Shown: positions 42,088-51,159 of the stretch, piece after piece
Layout of the letters: every line of letters begins with the position of its first letter
How positions within the stretch are numbered: the stretch's first letter is position 1
NCBI GenBank assembly: GCA_002304935.1
Contig: DBPS01000052.1
Span: 8,981 to 60,140 of the forward strand
DNA from: Candidatus Humimicrobium oleiphilum
GTDB taxonomy: Bacteria; Actinomycetota; Humimicrobiia; Humimicrobiales; Humimicrobiaceae
Direction of reading: 5' to 3'
DNA length: 51,160 nucleotides
The notes under the pieces: generated by a model
What the model was told of the DNA's origin: nothing
Databases searched by the model: none
The model's input: only the letters and a program-made list of their open reading frames with translations
Program-made: the position numbers and the translations under genes

Positions 42088-43596
42088 GTGTTAACGATAA
42101 GTAATATTAGCAAATCTTTTCCGGGTGTAAGAGCTTTGGATGATGTATCGGTTGATTTTAAAAATGGAGAGATACATGCTCTTCTTGGAGAAAACGGTGC
42201 TGGAAAAAGTACTTTGATGAAAATTATCGGAGGTGTTTATAAACCTGATACAGGTAAAATGTTCTTTGATGAAAAAGAACTTGTACTTAACAGTTATATA
42301 GATGCCCTGTCAAAGGAAATAAGCATGGTTAATCAGGAGCTTCAGGTTCTGCCAAGCTTTAGCGTTGCAGAAAATATTATGCTCGATAAGATGATTACCT
42401 TCAGGAAAACTCCCATATTAAACTGGAAAGAAATAAACCTGGTTGCCAAAAAATATCTTGATATGGTAGACCTGGATGTTCCTCCTACAAAGCTTATCGG
42501 TGAATTAAGTGTCGCGCAGAAACAAATGATAGAGATTGCCAAATCCCTGGCTTCAAAATCAAAAATACTGCTTCTTGATGAACCTACTTCTGCCATTTCT
42601 GAAACAGAGGCTGAAAAATTATTTGATATCCTTAGAGATTTAAAGAAAAAAGGGATAATCATTCTGTTTGTCACACATAAACTGGAAGAAGTTTTTAAAA
42701 TCTGTGATAAGGTAACCGTCCTGAGAGACGGAAGAAAAATCGATACAAAAATGATAAATGAGGTCGAAAAACAGGATCTTGTAAAAATGATGATAGGCAG
42801 GGAAGAAAAAATAGAATCCTTCCGCAATAAAAACATTGATAAAAGCATTCTTACTATGGAAGTAAAGAATATTGTTAAGTATAAAAAATGTGAAGATGTC
42901 AGCTTCAAGCTTTATAAAGGTGAGGTTCTGGGATTTTACGGCCTGGTGGGATCCGGAAGGACTGAACTTGCACGACTTATAATAGGAGAAGACAAAAAGC
43001 AGAGCGGGGATGTTTTGATAAACGGTAAAAAGATCAAAATCAGATCCATAGCAGACGGCCTGTACAAATATCGTATTGGTTATGTAACTGAAAACAGGAA
43101 AGAAGAAGGACTGTTATTAAACAGTACCATACTTAACAATATAGGGATAACTATCTGGCCAAAAATTGCAGGCAGGATATTCAGATTTATAAACGGCCAG
43201 AAAGAAAGAAAACATGCGAAAAAAATGGTACAGCAACTGGATATAAAGGCAACCAGCATTAACCAGCTTGTTCAAAAACTAAGCGGTGGTAATCAGCAGA
43301 AAGTAAGTATTGCCAAATGGCTGGGAGCTGATTGTGACATTATAATTTTTGATGAGCCCACTATAGGAGTTGATATAGGGGCAAAAGAATATATACATAA
43401 GCTGATATTTGATTTAGCCAACGTACAGGGAAAATCAATAATCCTTATTTCTTCCGATATGCCTGAAATAATCAAACTTGCAAACAGGATTTATGTATTC
43501 AGGGATAAAAAGATTATCGGAGAAATTGAAGAAGTTAATAAAGATGAGGATAGTTACAATATTGTAAGTAAAGAATTAGGAAATTACTACACATAA
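42088..43596 (+). CDS. Sugar ABC transporter ATPase (RbsA/XylG type, two ABC domains)
   Basis: A 502-residue double ATPase. The first domain has Walker A LLGENGAGKSTLMKIIGG, LSVAQKQMIEIAKSLA and Walker B LLLDEPTSAIS; the second has the degenerate P-loop GLVGSGRTELARLIIGE, LSGGNQQKVSIAKWLG and IIFDEPTIGVDIGAKEYI. This degenerate second Walker A (SGRTE) is typical of RbsA-type proteins. GTG start with AGGAGG eight bases upstream. It is followed two bases later by the oxidoreductase gene, indicating a continuous operon. Confidence 0.95.
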   Translation: MLTISNISKSFPGVRALDDVSVDFKNGEIHALLGENGAGKSTLMKIIGGVYKPDTGKMFFDEKELVLNSYIDALSKEISMVNQELQVLPSFSVAENIMLDKMITFRKTPILNWKEINLVAKKYLDMVDLDVPPTKLIGELSVAQKQMIEIAKSLASKSKILLLDEPTSAISETEAEKLFDILRDLKKKGIIILFVTHKLEEVFKICDKVTVLRDGRKIDTKMINEVEKQDLVKMMIGREEKIESFRNKNIDKSILTMEVKNIVKYKKCEDVSFKLYKGEVLGFYGLVGSGRTELARLIIGEDKKQSGDVLINGKKIKIRSIADGLYKYRIGYVTENRKEEGLLLNSTILNNIGITIWPKIAGRIFRFINGQKERKHAKKMVQQLDIKATSINQLVQKLSGGNQQKVSIAKWLGADCDIIIFDEPTIGVDIGAKEYIHKLIFDLANVQGKSIILISSDMPEIIKLANRIYVFRDKKIIGEIEEVNKDEDSYNIVSKELGNYYT

Positions 43597-43598
43597 AA

Positions 43599-45482
43599 AT
43601 GAGTTATGGTTATACAGGTAAAATTTTAAGAATCAATTTATCAGAACAGATTTCTTCAGAGGAAAAACTGGGTGATAAATTTTATAGAAAATATTTTGGC
43701 GGTTCCTGCCTGGGAGCTTATTTCATCTTAAAAGAATTAAATCCGCTGACTGACCCTTTCTCTTCAGAGAATATGCTGATTTTTTCGACTTCACCAATAA
43801 CAGGGATTGAATGCCCGGGAACAGCCATGCATAATGTTATTACCAAATCCCCTTTAACCAACCTTATTGCCGAAAGCACAACTCCGGGTTATTTTGGCCC
43901 TATGATAAAAAAAGCCGGATTTGACGCAATAATCATCAAAGGAAAAGCATCTGAACCAGTTTATCTTTTAATTGAAAATAGTAATATAACGATTATAAAA
44001 GCTGGTACTTTATGGGGGAAAACAACATCTTTTACATATGACTATTTAAAAAACAGGCACGGCAGGGAAGGAAGCATTGCTACAATCGGCCCGGCAGGTG
44101 AAAATCTTGTCAGATATGCATCTATTGTAAATGATAATCTTTTTTTAAGCTCAAGATGCGGGACCGGTGCGGTAATGGGGTCTAAAAATCTTAAAGCAAT
44201 TTTTATAAAGGGAAGCAATGATATAGCTGTTTTTGATAATAAAAGCCTAAAAAAGCTTTCAGCATATTTTAAAAAAAATTTCCTTGATAATCCCCTTAAT
44301 AAGGCCCAGTACGGTCCGGCAGGAAATGCTGGATATCTGAAAAAAATGTCTGATGAGGGGATGCTTTCAGCAAAAAATGCTCATTTCACTCATTTTAAAT
44401 ATTCTTCTGATATTGATGGATTTTCACTAATTGAAAATCAAAAAACAGATAATATAAACTGCTTTAACTGTCCTGGCGGCTGCAAGAAAAATATATCCGG
44501 ATTTAAGAATAAAGGTTTAAATACCTGTTTCGGGCTGATAGAGCTTGAAAGTCTTTCTTCATCAGTTTACAACCTTTTAATAAGAGAACCTGAGGCAGCA
44601 TTAAAAATATGGGAATTAATATGTGATTATGGCCTTGACGGAACTTCGCTCGGGATTACTCTGGGGTTTGCAATTGAATGTTTCGAGAACGGCCTGATTA
44701 CCGGAAAGGATACCGGAGGCATAAATTTAAAATGGGGTGGCTATAATGCAATAATAGAGTTAATCCATTTGATAGCAAACAAAAAAGGCATAGGGGAAAT
44801 ATTATCACAGGGAACCAGGCTTGCTTCAGAAAACATAAAAGGATCCAGAGAATTTGCCATGCATGTGAAGGGCCTGGAAATACCCAGTCATGATCCGAGG
44901 ACAAAACAAATGCTGGGATTGGGCTATGCCGTATCTCCCATAGGACCATATTATACGGTCGTAGAGCATGATACTGATTTTGACTTCAAAGCCAATCAGT
45001 TGTTTATGGATAAAGTTGCTCCTTTAACGGTTTACGAAAGACTTGATGCTGAAAGCCTACCAGACCAGAAAGTACGGATGCTTTACCTTTTACAACCTGC
45101 TTTTTCCATGATGGATGCTTTATGCAGCTGCATTTTTGCATTTTCCCCTGTCAGGTTCTTTGATTTCAGCCATCTTGTCAGTATTGTCAGCGCAGCAACA
45201 GGATGGGAAAGCTCCTTGTTTGAACTATTTAAATTAGGAGAAAAAAGAATAGGTATGTATAAGCTTTTTGGCCAGAAAGTCGGAATCGATGCAAAAGATG
45301 ATATTTTACCTGAAAGATTTTTTGCACCTATTGAGAACGGGCCGAAGAAAGGCTTAAAAATCAACAAAAAGGAATTTATTGATGCAAGAGATCTGTATTA
45401 CAGAATCGCTGGTTTTAATAAAGATGGCAGTCTTTCATATTCAAAGATACTTGAACTTGATCTGGCGGAATTTATAAAATAA
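43599..45482 (+). CDS. Divergent aldehyde ferredoxin oxidoreductase (AOR family)
   Basis: A 627-residue protein of the tungsten-pterin AOR family, which oxidises aldehydes to acids with ferredoxin. The family start GYTGKILRINLSEQ, the GTGAVMGSKNLKAIF pterin segment and GLDGTSLGITLGFAIE are clear. Cluster ligands are CFNCPGGC (Cys288, 291, 295) and the later DALCSCIF (Cys511 or 509). The region normally reading SPRGxxH, which carries a conserved His near the pterin, reads SPIGPYY here (about 446-452), so substrate or chemistry may differ from classical AORs. It begins two bases after the ATPase stop, so it belongs to the sugar operon; lactaldehyde from a fucose-like pathway is a possible substrate (inference). 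Confidence 0.88.
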   Translation: MSYGYTGKILRINLSEQISSEEKLGDKFYRKYFGGSCLGAYFILKELNPLTDPFSSENMLIFSTSPITGIECPGTAMHNVITKSPLTNLIAESTTPGYFGPMIKKAGFDAIIIKGKASEPVYLLIENSNITIIKAGTLWGKTTSFTYDYLKNRHGREGSIATIGPAGENLVRYASIVNDNLFLSSRCGTGAVMGSKNLKAIFIKGSNDIAVFDNKSLKKLSAYFKKNFLDNPLNKAQYGPAGNAGYLKKMSDEGMLSAKNAHFTHFKYSSDIDGFSLIENQKTDNINCFNCPGGCKKNISGFKNKGLNTCFGLIELESLSSSVYNLLIREPEAALKIWELICDYGLDGTSLGITLGFAIECFENGLITGKDTGGINLKWGGYNAIIELIHLIANKKGIGEILSQGTRLASENIKGSREFAMHVKGLEIPSHDPRTKQMLGLGYAVSPIGPYYTVVEHDTDFDFKANQLFMDKVAPLTVYERLDAESLPDQKVRMLYLLQPAFSMMDALCSCIFAFSPVRFFDFSHLVSIVSAATGWESSLFELFKLGEKRIGMYKLFGQKVGIDAKDDILPERFFAPIENGPKKGLKINKKEFIDARDLYYRIAGFNKDGSLSYSKILELDLAEFIK

Positions 45483-45564
45483 AAATATACAGGTTTTGAA
45501 AAATCAAATAAAAGCTGGCCATATTTATATATTAAGAACGTTGCTAAGAACGGTGCTTTAAATA

Positions 45565-46731
45565 ATGGAAGAATTTAACAGCCTGAAAAGAGTAAAATAC
45601 GCCCTCAATCATAAAGAAGCTGACAGAATTCCTTTCGATCTGGGAGGAGCTCTTGTAGCAGGAATAAATATAAAAGCATTAAGCAGGTTTAAGTCATATC
45701 TGGGAATGGATACAAGCCTGGAAGTCTGGGATGAAATAACACAGATAGGTAAAATAAGTGATGATTTTATTGATAAGTTAAAGATTGATATAAAAAATGT
45801 ATCCCCTTCTCCTCCCCTGAACAAAGGTCTTGCAGAAAACCTTGGAAAAAGTGGTAATTATTACTGGCTTATTGATGAGTTTGGCATCAAATACCGGATG
45901 CCTTCCAGTTCAGGTCATTATTATGATATCTGTGAAAGCCCTCTCTCATACGCCCGGAGTGTCAGTGATATTGAGAATTATCCCTGGCCTGATCCACTTG
46001 ATCCGGGAAGATTCAGAGGTTTAAAAGAAAAAGCAGAAAAAGTTGTAAAAATTGATAAAAAAGCATGTTTTCTGGAAAGAATGAGTGCAGGCATGTGGGA
46101 AAACGCTGCATGGATGACCGGATATGAAAAGTTTTTTATTGATATGCTTACCAATGGAAAATTAATCCATGCAATCATGGATAAATTTCTGGAAATAAAA
46201 ATGAAATACTGGGAAAGAGCTCTTGAAGAAGCTGGGAAGAACGTTTTGATAGTTTCGACAGCAGATGATCTTGGTTCAAAGGAAAGCCTTTTAGTTTCTC
46301 TTGATTTATATAAAAGAATGATATGGCCATATCATAAAAAACTATTTCAGTTTATCAGAAAAAAAGCAAAAACAGATGTATATATTTTTTTTCATTGTGA
46401 CGGCGCTATCAAAGAAGCAATACCTCTTCTGATAGAAGCTGGGATAGATATTTTGAATCCTATACAAGTTAACTGCAAAGGAATGGACACCAGAAAGCTG
46501 AAAAAAGAATTTGGCAGTAATCTGACTTTCTGGGGAGGCAGCTGTGATAATAATATACTTTCTTTTGGAAAGCCAGGCGATGTGATAGATGAAACAAAAA
46601 GAAGAATTGAAGACCTTGCACCGGGAGGAGGATTTATATTCGCCCCGATTCACATTATTCAAAGCTCTGTTCCGCCACAAAACCTTGAAGCATGGTGGGA
46701 AACTTTGCAGCAATATGGAATTTATAATTAA
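45565..46731 (+). CDS. URO-D/MtaA-fold protein 1
   Basis: A 388-residue TIM barrel of the uroporphyrinogen-decarboxylase/corrinoid-methyltransferase superfamily. The N-terminal KRVKYALNHKEADRIPFDLGG, the central TADDLGSKESLLVSLDLYKRMIWPYHKKLF and the C-terminal ILNPIQVNCKGMDTRKLKKEFG are typical. In methyltransferase members zinc is held by H-x-C and a later Cys; here the first part reads HCDG (His277, Cys278), with Asp at the usual second Cys position, and WGGSC gives Cys327, so the zinc site is altered. It lies 82 bases after the AOR gene and 24 before its paralogue. It is not a haem-pathway enzyme by context. Confidence 0.82.
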   Translation: MEEFNSLKRVKYALNHKEADRIPFDLGGALVAGINIKALSRFKSYLGMDTSLEVWDEITQIGKISDDFIDKLKIDIKNVSPSPPLNKGLAENLGKSGNYYWLIDEFGIKYRMPSSSGHYYDICESPLSYARSVSDIENYPWPDPLDPGRFRGLKEKAEKVVKIDKKACFLERMSAGMWENAAWMTGYEKFFIDMLTNGKLIHAIMDKFLEIKMKYWERALEEAGKNVLIVSTADDLGSKESLLVSLDLYKRMIWPYHKKLFQFIRKKAKTDVYIFFHCDGAIKEAIPLLIEAGIDILNPIQVNCKGMDTRKLKKEFGSNLTFWGGSCDNNILSFGKPGDVIDETKRRIEDLAPGGGFIFAPIHIIQSSVPPQNLEAWWETLQQYGIYN

Positions 46732-46755
46732 TAGAATAAAAAAAGAAGGTGGATC

Positions 46756-48003
46756 GTGAACTCCAGGCAAAGAGTCAGGATGGCTGTAAGCCATAAGATA
46801 CCTGACAGAGTCCCTATTGATCTCGGAAGCATGAGATCTTCAGGCATAGCAAGTATCGCCTACAACAACCTGTTAAAAAAACTTGGCATAAAAACAGTAT
46901 TTCCAACTAGGATGTATGATTTCATACAGCAACTCGCCTATCCTGATAAAAGAATAATGGAATTATTCCATATTGATACAATCGATGCAGGCCAGGCATT
47001 TTTACAGGATATAAATGAGTGGAGAGAGTGGGAATTAAACGACGGTTCCAAATGTATTATCCCGAAATTTTTAAACATAGAATTTAGTGAAGACGGTACA
47101 GTATACCTATTGTCAGATGAAAACGAAAAACTTGGGAAAAAACCAGAAACATCTCTATATGTCGATCAGTGTTTCTGGGTATACAAAGACCTTCCAGGCA
47201 TACCTGATTATTTTAAGGATAAAGATTTAAACAGGCATGTATGGGCAATACCTTCTCCCCCATGGCATCTTGATATTTTTAATAATGATATTTACCGCAA
47301 ATTTGTAAATGCCATCAAGGCTCTTTATGAAAATACAGACTATTCAATAGTGCTTTCAGTGGGCTGCAATATGTTTGAAACCGGCACTTTCCTGAGAGGT
47401 ATGGAAAACTTCATGATGGATATGTATTCCGATAAGTTAAAAACAAAAAAGCTGCTGGACAGATTGGTTGAAATTAACCTTATAAAACTTGAAAAGATTA
47501 TTTCAGGCGTAGGGCAATATGTTGATTTCCTGCAATTCGGCGATGACCTTGGAGGACAGAACGGAGCTTTTATGTCTCCCGGGATTTACAGGGAAGTATT
47601 CAAACCAGGACATAAAAAGATGTGGGATTTTGTACATGAAAATAGCGAATGCAGGGTATTCCTCCATTCATGCGGTTCAATATATGAACTACTGCCTGAC
47701 CTTATTGATGCAGGACTTGATGTTATTAACCCTGTCCAGACCACTACGAGAAACATGGAGCCTGAAAAATTAAAGAAAGAGTTTGGAAAAGATCTTGTTT
47801 TCTGGGGCGGATGTTGCAATACAAGAGATATTCTTGCCAGAGGCACGCCGGAAGAAGTAAAAAATGATGTTAAAAAAAGAATAAGCATCTTAGGGGAAAA
47901 TGGAGGTCTTGTATTTAATCAGATACATAACATCCTGGCTGATGTACCTCCTGAAAATACCATAGCAATGCTGGAAGCTGCTTATGAATATGGGAAATAT
48001 TAA
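46756..48003 (+). CDS. URO-D/MtaA-fold protein 2, possible methyltransferase
   Basis: A 415-residue paralogue of the preceding gene, about 30% alike by eye over the barrel. MNSRQRVRMAVSHKIPDRVPIDLGS matches the family start. The methyltransferase zinc triad appears intact: His304 and Cys306 in FLHSCGS, and Cys353 or 354 in FWGGCCN, followed by QIHNILADVPPENTIAMLEAAYE. The DDLGGQNG-MSPGIYREVFKPGHKK segment is typical. GTG start with AAGGTGG. Family relatives transfer methyl groups from corrinoid proteins or decarboxylate porphyrins; no corrinoid protein is in view. The operon setting suggests action on an imported sugar or methylated compound (inference). Confidence 0.82.
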   Translation: MNSRQRVRMAVSHKIPDRVPIDLGSMRSSGIASIAYNNLLKKLGIKTVFPTRMYDFIQQLAYPDKRIMELFHIDTIDAGQAFLQDINEWREWELNDGSKCIIPKFLNIEFSEDGTVYLLSDENEKLGKKPETSLYVDQCFWVYKDLPGIPDYFKDKDLNRHVWAIPSPPWHLDIFNNDIYRKFVNAIKALYENTDYSIVLSVGCNMFETGTFLRGMENFMMDMYSDKLKTKKLLDRLVEINLIKLEKIISGVGQYVDFLQFGDDLGGQNGAFMSPGIYREVFKPGHKKMWDFVHENSECRVFLHSCGSIYELLPDLIDAGLDVINPVQTTTRNMEPEKLKKEFGKDLVFWGGCCNTRDILARGTPEEVKNDVKKRISILGENGGLVFNQIHNILADVPPENTIAMLEAAYEYGKY

Positions 48004-48030
48004 TTTATATTAGTAGAAAGGCAGATTTAA

Positions 48031-49833
48031 ATGAAAAAGTACAAAGTCAGTCAGATAAACAGATTAAAAGGGAGACTTCCCAAAATCGGAATAAGGCCTA
48101 CTATTGATGGCAGAAGAAGAGGAGTCAGAGAATCATTAGAAGACCAGACCATCGGAATGGCAAAAGCTGCAGCAGATTTTTTAACCAAAAACATAAAACA
48201 TTCAAATGGCCTGCCGGTAGAATGTGTTATTGCCGATACGACAATAGGAGGCGCTGCAGAAGCAGCAATGGCAGCTGAAAAATTTGAAAATGAAGGTGTG
48301 GGACTTTCAATAACAGTTACGCCCTGCTGGTGTTATGGTTCAGAAACAATAGACATGGATCCATATATTCCAAAAGCTGTCTGGGGTTTCAACGGAACCG
48401 AACGCCCGGGTGCAGTTTATCTTGCTGCGTCTCTGGCAGCTCATTCCCAGAAAGGCATTCCGGCATTTGGGATATACGGAAGAGATGTGCAGGACGCAGA
48501 TGATACCAGAATCCCTGATGATGTAAAAGCAAAATTACTGCAATTTGCAAAATCAGGTCTTTCGGTAGCAACGATGAGAGGAAAATCATATCTTGCAATC
48601 GGAAGTGTTTCAATGGGAATAGCAGGTTCAATAGTGGATCCTGCCTTTTTTGAAGATTATCTTGGAATGCGGTGTGAATATGTGGATATGACAGAAATCG
48701 TAAGGAGGATCGAAGAAGGTATTTATGATAAGAAAGAGTACGAAAAAGCACTTGAATGGGTCAAAAAAAATTGCAGGGAAGGTGCAGATAATAATACTGA
48801 AGAAAAACAGAAATCCAGGAAAGAAAAAGACAGGGACTGGGAATTTGTTGTTAAAATGGCAATGATCTGCAGAGACCTTATGATTGGTAATCCGAATCTG
48901 AATGAATATGGATTCTGGGAAGAAGCTCTGGGCCATAATGCAATTGCAGCAGGATTCCAGGGCCAGAGAAACTGGTCTGATCATTTCCCAAATGGCGATT
49001 TTATGGAAACAATTTTAAATAGCTCTTTTGACTGGAACGGTATTCGGGAACCACTTATTATGGCTACAGAAAATGATGCCCAGAATGGAGTATCAATGCT
49101 TCTCGGCCATCTTCTGACTGACAGTGCCCAGATTTTTACGGATGTCAGGACCTTCTGGAGTCCGGAAGCAGTAAAAAGAGTTACCGGGTTTAATCTGGAA
49201 GGATATGCTGAAAAAGGAATAATCCATTTAAGCAATTCCGGTGCTGCATGTCTTGACGGTACTGGCCAGCAGGAGTTAAATAAAAAACCTGCCTTAAAAC
49301 CTTTCTGGAATATTACTGACGAAGAAGTGGAAAAGTGTCTTTCCAATTCATTATTCAGGCCTGCTTCAATTGACTATTTCAGGGGAGGCGGATTCTCCAG
49401 CAATTTTCTGACAAAAGGAGAGATGCCGGTTACCATGATAAGGCTGAATCTTATAAAAGGTCTCGGTCCGATGCTGCAGATAGCTGAGGGCTATACCGTT
49501 CAATTGCCTGAAAAAGTCAATAAAACCCTGGTCGACAGAACTGATCCCACATGGCCTACAACCTGGTTTGCTCCAAAATTAACAGGAAACCATGCTTTCA
49601 GGGATACTTACAGTGTTATGAATAACTGGGGAGCCAATCACTCAGTCATAAGCTATGGACATATCGGTTCAATGCTTATTACGCTTGCTTCCATGCTGAG
49701 AATCCCTGTTGCTCTTAGCAATGTGGAAGAAGATAAGATTTTCAGACCCAGCACCTGGTCAGCTTTTGGAACCGCCAGTCCCGAAAGTGCAGATTATAAT
49801 GCATGCAGAACTTATGGTCCTTTATATAAGTAA
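48031..49833 (+). CDS. fucI: L-fucose isomerase
   Basis: FucI converts L-fucose to L-fuculose (also D-arabinose to ribulose) with Mn2+. The 600-residue protein matches the 591-residue E. coli enzyme along its length: KIGIRPTIDGRRRGVRESLE at the start, TENDAQNG with Glu347, TDVRTFWSPEAV with Asp371 (the same 24-residue spacing as E. coli E337-D361) and NNWGANHS with His537, the metal ligands. The C-terminus RIPVALSNVEE...YGPLYK is also conserved. AAAGG precedes the ATG. It follows the two URO-D genes by 27 bases. Fuculokinase and fuculose-1-phosphate aldolase are not in view; they may lie outside or be supplied elsewhere. Confidence 0.93.
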   Translation: MKKYKVSQINRLKGRLPKIGIRPTIDGRRRGVRESLEDQTIGMAKAAADFLTKNIKHSNGLPVECVIADTTIGGAAEAAMAAEKFENEGVGLSITVTPCWCYGSETIDMDPYIPKAVWGFNGTERPGAVYLAASLAAHSQKGIPAFGIYGRDVQDADDTRIPDDVKAKLLQFAKSGLSVATMRGKSYLAIGSVSMGIAGSIVDPAFFEDYLGMRCEYVDMTEIVRRIEEGIYDKKEYEKALEWVKKNCREGADNNTEEKQKSRKEKDRDWEFVVKMAMICRDLMIGNPNLNEYGFWEEALGHNAIAAGFQGQRNWSDHFPNGDFMETILNSSFDWNGIREPLIMATENDAQNGVSMLLGHLLTDSAQIFTDVRTFWSPEAVKRVTGFNLEGYAEKGIIHLSNSGAACLDGTGQQELNKKPALKPFWNITDEEVEKCLSNSLFRPASIDYFRGGGFSSNFLTKGEMPVTMIRLNLIKGLGPMLQIAEGYTVQLPEKVNKTLVDRTDPTWPTTWFAPKLTGNHAFRDTYSVMNNWGANHSVISYGHIGSMLITLASMLRIPVALSNVEEDKIFRPSTWSAFGTASPESADYNACRTYGPLYK

Positions 49834-49858
49834 TAATAAAATTTAAAATATTAAAATT

Positions 49859-49880
49859 ATTAAAAAAAAGTTTTTTTAAT
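49859..49880. terminator. AT-only hairpin between convergent fucI and ADH
   Basis: ATTAAAAAAA (49859-49868) and TTTTTTTAAT (49871-49880) form a 10-bp A/T stem with a two-base centre in the 42-base convergent gap. It could stop transcription in both directions, but stem stability is low. Confidence 0.35.
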
Positions 49881-51159
49881 TCTTAAATTTTATTTTTTCA
49901 AAATTACCTGTTTTGGCAGCTTCGAGTACAGGTTCAATGTATAGTCCTGCTTCTTCAGAAGTAAGAGGGACAGGCATATTTTTAAGCTTTGATTCAAGCT
50001 GAGGATTTTGTGCTGCTTTTACAGCTTTATTTATATGCTTGTCTGTAAAACCTTTTACTTCAGAAAGTATTACCGGAAAACCTATCTTTTTTGAAAACTC
50101 TGTCATAGCCCTGGCAATTCCAATGCCCAGCTCTTTGCCCCTGAGGCTGCTTAGATCTTTATCAGTATATTGCTGATAAACGGGGGCAAGTTTTTTTAAT
50201 TTGTTTTCAATAGATGGTGAAAAAAATACTGTATAATATGGATTAAGTATTGCACAGGCTCTTCCATGCGAGAGAATATCGACAAAAGAATAGCTATTCA
50301 GATGCGCCCCGTTTGTTCCCTGAAGCATTATTGCATAGCCGCCAAGATCGGTTGCAATACCTATTTTTTTTCTCAGCTCAATATCATCAGGATTATTTAT
50401 AAGTTCAGGAAGATTTTCAACTATCAGGGATATGCCTGTAAGACATACATCCTCAGCCAGTTTAAAATTTTTATTTTTTTCATCATAGCCGTAATAGGCT
50501 TCGAGACAATGAGAAAACCCGTCAAGAGCGCCGTCTTTAGTCAGGTCTTCAGGCATGCTTTTTGTTACTGCATAATCAAACACCGCTCTTTCCGGGATTA
50601 TGGCATCATCAATAATAAGTTTTTTCTGATTTGTGGATAAGTCTGTTACATTGGCATACCTGCTGATATGTGAACCTGAGCCGGAAGCTACTTCTACAGC
50701 TATAAGAGGATAAAGATTGTTTACACCTTTTTTTTTCAATTCTCTGCTTACATTCCCTGCACCAAAATATTTTTCAATCTCATTATTATCTTTTTCAAGA
50801 GAAGCAAGTATATTCGCTGCTTTTGCAGTATCAATTGCAGAACCTCCGCCGACACAGACTATGCATTCAGGTTTTGAATCCCTTATAAGATCAGCCAGCG
50901 CAAAAACATCTTCTCTCGGGCTGTTCTCTCCTGAAGTCTCTGAGCGGCCTGATATATTTACTTTTTTATCATTTAATATTTTTTCAATTCTTTCCCGCAA
51001 ATCTTTTGCCCATTCATTCTTTGAAATTATCAAAAGGATATTCTGCCCGAATTCCAGGATGAAATCCCCGACAGAATCAAGACAGTCTGTACCGAACACA
51101 TATTTTTCTTTTGTGTAATCCCTTAATAATTTTTCTGCTTTTAAAATTTTTTCGTCCAT
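49876..51159 (-). CDS. Iron-containing alcohol dehydrogenase
   Basis: A 427-residue group III dehydrogenase of the Fe-ADH family, which interconverts alcohols and aldehydes with NAD(P)H. The nucleotide site VCVGGGSAIDTAKAANIL (about 97-114), the PLIAVEVASGSGSHIS segment, and metal ligands Asp and His in KDGALDGFSHCLEAYYG with His in LSHGRACAIL are visible; the usual third His pair begins at GAHLNSYSFVDILSH. The ATG is at 51157-51159, one base from the window end, so its ribosome site is unseen. It converges on fucI, so it is not in that operon, but lactaldehyde reduction to propanediol is an attractive role by proximity (inference). Confidence 0.85.
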   Translation of the reverse strand: MDEKILKAEKLLRDYTKEKYVFGTDCLDSVGDFILEFGQNILLIISKNEWAKDLRERIEKILNDKKVNISGRSETSGENSPREDVFALADLIRDSKPECIVCVGGGSAIDTAKAANILASLEKDNNEIEKYFGAGNVSRELKKKGVNNLYPLIAVEVASGSGSHISRYANVTDLSTNQKKLIIDDAIIPERAVFDYAVTKSMPEDLTKDGALDGFSHCLEAYYGYDEKNKNFKLAEDVCLTGISLIVENLPELINNPDDIELRKKIGIATDLGGYAIMLQGTNGAHLNSYSFVDILSHGRACAILNPYYTVFFSPSIENKLKKLAPVYQQYTDKDLSSLRGKELGIGIARAMTEFSKKIGFPVILSEVKGFTDKHINKAVKAAQNPQLESKLKNMPVPLTSEEAGLYIEPVLEAAKTGNFEKIKFKN

